The position numbers were made by a program, and so were the translations under genes. A DNA stretch of 64,000 nt from JAJXWB01 sp037044955 (lineage in GTDB: Bacteria; Pseudomonadota; Alphaproteobacteria; Rhizobiales; Beijerinckiaceae), in contig JBAOHX010000001.1 in the NCBI GenBank assembly GCA_037044955.1, positions 62,001 through 126,000 of the forward strand. The letters are read 5' to 3'. Position 1 is the first letter of the stretch; each line of letters begins with the position of its first letter. The notes beneath the pieces were generated by a model. It ran no database searches. It was not told the origin of the DNA and saw only the letters and a program-made list of their open reading frames with translations. Shown piece after piece: positions 62,230 to 64,000 of this stretch.

Positions 62230-63632
62230 GCGCGGACAATCTTGCGCGCCGCGTCCTCGACGCGCCCGCCTTCGCGCAGGCCAGCGCGGGCGAACTCGGT
62301 GAAGCGGCGCTGTCCTCGGCCGCGCTCGCAGACGCTGCGCAAAAAATCGCGGCAGACCTGCGCGCGGCCGGCGCAACGGCGAACGAACCGGTCGTGCTGT
62401 TCATCTCCAACAGGCCGGAAGACGTCGTCGGCTTTCTCGGCCTTTGGCTTGCCGGCTGCGTCGCCGCGCCTATCCATGTCGGGACGCCCGAGACGGCGAT
62501 CGAGGCGCTGATCGTACGCCTCGGCGCGCGCCTTGCCGTTCGTGCGGGCGCCCTGGAGCGGATCGGCGTCGCGCCACCGCCTCGCCGCCCGCTGCTCGAC
62601 GGCGCGGCGCTGATCGTCTTCACCTCCGGCAGCACGGGCCAGCCGAAAGGCGTGGTCGTCACTCACAAGGGGCTCGCCTGGAAGCTGCGGGCGCTCTCGC
62701 GCCTTCTGACGCCAACGACAAGCGATGTCGTGGTCGTGCCGCTGCAACTGACCTTCATCTTCGGCATCTGGGTCAGCCTTTTGACTCTCATGTCCGGCGC
62801 CCGTTTGTTGCTGGCGCCGAAATTTTCGGCCACTGCGCTGGCGTCGCACGGCGACGAGATCACCATTCTCGCCGCGGTGCCGACCTTGCTGCGCACGCTG
62901 TGCGCGGATTCCAACCTGCGCGCGGACAAGCTCGAGAAAATTCTGACTGGCGGCGAGCCATTCAGTCCTGTTCTTGCCGAAAAGCTGGCGGAGCTGCTGC
63001 CGCACGCAAATGTCTTCGATCTGTTTGGTCTGACCGAAACCGGCTCGTGCGATTTCAGTGTGCGGCCCGAGGATCAAAGTCTTGCGCGCGGCACGATTGG
63101 CCGCCCGACCGAAGGCGTCGCGTTCCGCATCGCCGAGCAGCCTGAACTCGGTCTGGCGCCGGGCGTCGGCGAGTTGCAAATCCTGACGCCTGCCGTGATG
63201 GCCGGCTATCTCGACGATCCCGCGCAGACCGCCGCCGCCTTCGCCGACGGCTATTTCAGGACGGGCGACCTCGCGACGGTCCGCGCCGACGGCTTCGTGC
63301 AACTGGTCGGCCGCTCCAAGGATGTCGTGTCGCGCGGCGGCAACAAGATCACGCCGCTTGAAATCGAAAACCTGTTTGCGCAACACGAGGGCGTCGCCGC
63401 CGTGCTGGCCTTCGGCGCGCCGGACGAGAGGCTCGGCGAAAGCCTGCATCTGATGGTTGTCGCGCGCGATCCGGCGCTGAACGAGGCGGCGCTGCGAGCC
63501 TGGGCCAAGGATCGGCTCGAACGATTCAAGACGCCGGACTCATTCCATTTCGTCAGCTCATTGCCGGCCGGCCGGACCGGCAAGGCGGATCGGGCGGCGG
63601 CGCGTCTGTCGCTCGAGAAGCGCGGCGCATGA
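62226..63632 (+). CDS. AMP-binding acyl/aryl-CoA ligase
   Basis: The 468-residue adenylate-forming enzyme has the P-loop-like FTSGSTGQPKGVVVTHKGL, LFGLTETGSCDFS, GYFRTGDLATVRADG and VVSRGGNKITPLEIENLFAQ, and a C-terminal PAGRTGKADRAA with the catalytic Lys. It is somewhat shorter than many ligases. It probably activates a carboxylic acid to its CoA thioester. It is flanked by the coupled hydratase gene and by the transporter gene, whose ATG overlaps its stop. This makes one likely operon of binding protein, hydratase, ligase and exporter/importer. Confidence 0.9.
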   Translation: MSADNLARRVLDAPAFAQASAGELGEAALSSAALADAAQKIAADLRAAGATANEPVVLFISNRPEDVVGFLGLWLAGCVAAPIHVGTPETAIEALIVRLGARLAVRAGALERIGVAPPPRRPLLDGAALIVFTSGSTGQPKGVVVTHKGLAWKLRALSRLLTPTTSDVVVVPLQLTFIFGIWVSLLTLMSGARLLLAPKFSATALASHGDEITILAAVPTLLRTLCADSNLRADKLEKILTGGEPFSPVLAEKLAELLPHANVFDLFGLTETGSCDFSVRPEDQSLARGTIGRPTEGVAFRIAEQPELGLAPGVGELQILTPAVMAGYLDDPAQTAAAFADGYFRTGDLATVRADGFVQLVGRSKDVVSRGGNKITPLEIENLFAQHEGVAAVLAFGAPDERLGESLHLMVVARDPALNEAALRAWAKDRLERFKTPDSFHFVSSLPAGRTGKADRAAARLSLEKRGA

Positions 63633-64000
63633 CCGGCGCCGCCGCGCACCTGCCGTCATCCCGCACGGTCGGGCTGACGGTCGTGGCCATGCTCGCCTTT
63701 GCGGCAAATTCCATTCTGTGCCGGCTGGCGCTTGCGCAAGGCGCCATCGATCCCGCGAGTTTCACGCTCGTGCGCATCGCTTCGGGCGTCGCGACGCTGT
63801 GGCTGATCCTGGCCCTGTCCGGACGCGCGCGGACGGTCGGGGGGTCGTGGCGCGCAGGCTTCGCGCTGTTTGCTTATGCCGCGGCCTTCTCCTTCGCTTA
63901 CATCACCTTGCCGGCTGGCGCGGGCGCGCTGCTTCTGTTCGGCGCGGTGCAGGCGACCATGGTGACGACCGGCCTGGTGCGCGGCGAGCGTCTCGCGCGC
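63629..64000 (+). CDS. EamA/DMT-family transporter (partial, runs off the window)
   Basis: The first 124 codons of an EamA-type transporter are present: MTGAAAHLPSSRTVG, VVAMLAFAANSILCRLAL, FTLVRIASGVATLWLILALS and AGFALFAYAAAFSFAYITLP are the first helices. The full family has 10 helices and about 300 residues, so most of the gene is missing here. The ATG overlaps the ligase stop (ATGA), suggesting the same transcript. Members move amino acids, sugars or other metabolites; the substrate is unknown. Confidence 0.85.
   Translation, partial: MTGAAAHLPSSRTVGLTVVAMLAFAANSILCRLALAQGAIDPASFTLVRIASGVATLWLILALSGRARTVGGSWRAGFALFAYAAAFSFAYITLPAGAGALLLFGAVQATMVTTGLVRGERLAR

Overview
The window is a high-GC (about two-thirds G+C by eye), densely coded chromosomal segment of an alphaproteobacterium, most likely a member of the Hyphomicrobiales (Rhizobiales). 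The grounds are the Shemin-pathway 5-aminolevulinate synthase, a PodJ-like polarity protein with a CtrA-type site upstream, a symporter-histidine kinase hybrid, a Flp-type pilin, a glucosamine-inositolphosphorylceramide-transferase-like protein in a polysaccharide locus, and dispersed palindromes of the GTCATT type. I cannot name the genus. There are no rRNA or tRNA genes, CRISPR arrays, phage genes or complete insertion sequences.

Layout. 1-11.6 kb: envelope and housekeeping genes (ABM monooxygenase, OmpA-like protein, cyclopropane synthase, hemA, wax ester synthase/DGAT, crotonase, aminotransferase coupled to an AbrB-type membrane protein, mscL). 11.7-22.9 kb: a large symporter-type hybrid histidine kinase, a DsbA-like isomerase, a thioesterase, and a minus-strand beta-oxidation set (MerR regulator, acyl-CoA dehydrogenase, thiolase, FadB/J-type bifunctional enzyme). 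23.1-30.1 kb: PodJ-like Sel1 protein, a small exported protein, an APH/P-loop fusion and a second acyl-CoA dehydrogenase. 30.3-33.9 kb: homoprotocatechuate meta-cleavage genes hpaD and hpaE, divergent around two operator-like palindromes, with a radical SAM gene behind hpaD. 33.8-39.2 kb: a zinc-peptidase gene divergent from a transglutaminase/DUF2126 giant, then small genes. 39.3-55.1 kb: a Flp pilin gene, then an exopolysaccharide locus with two GT4 transferases, GMC oxidoreductase, GINT1-like transferase, secreted GH10 glycosidase, Wzc/ExoP-like co-polymerase with a degenerate P-loop, VpsF-like polymerase, Wzx flippase, WecG transferase, a Tn5-transposase-tail-like small protein, an FAD oxidoreductase and a CelD-like acyltransferase. 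55.2-58.2 kb: an MFS transporter, a Xre-RES toxin-antitoxin pair and the remnant of an SDR gene. 58.2-64 kb: a GntR-controlled catabolic cluster (AcuI-like reductase, ABC binding protein, enoyl-CoA hydratase, acyl-CoA ligase, EamA transporter running off the end).

Many genes are tightly coupled (ATGA, GTGA and TGATG overlaps), which suggests transcription as operons. The polysaccharide block contains polymerisation, flipping, chain-length control, decoration and trimming functions, but no recognisable initiating phosphoglycosyltransferase and no Wza-type outer-membrane exporter, so part of the pathway must lie elsewhere.

A property of the sequence matters for every reader. At least eleven genes are broken by fifteen or more frameshifts, and every one can be repaired by removing a single extra base. 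This uniform +1 pattern in otherwise intact, well-conserved genes points to residual insertion errors in the assembly rather than gene decay. The affected genes are annotated over their full span.
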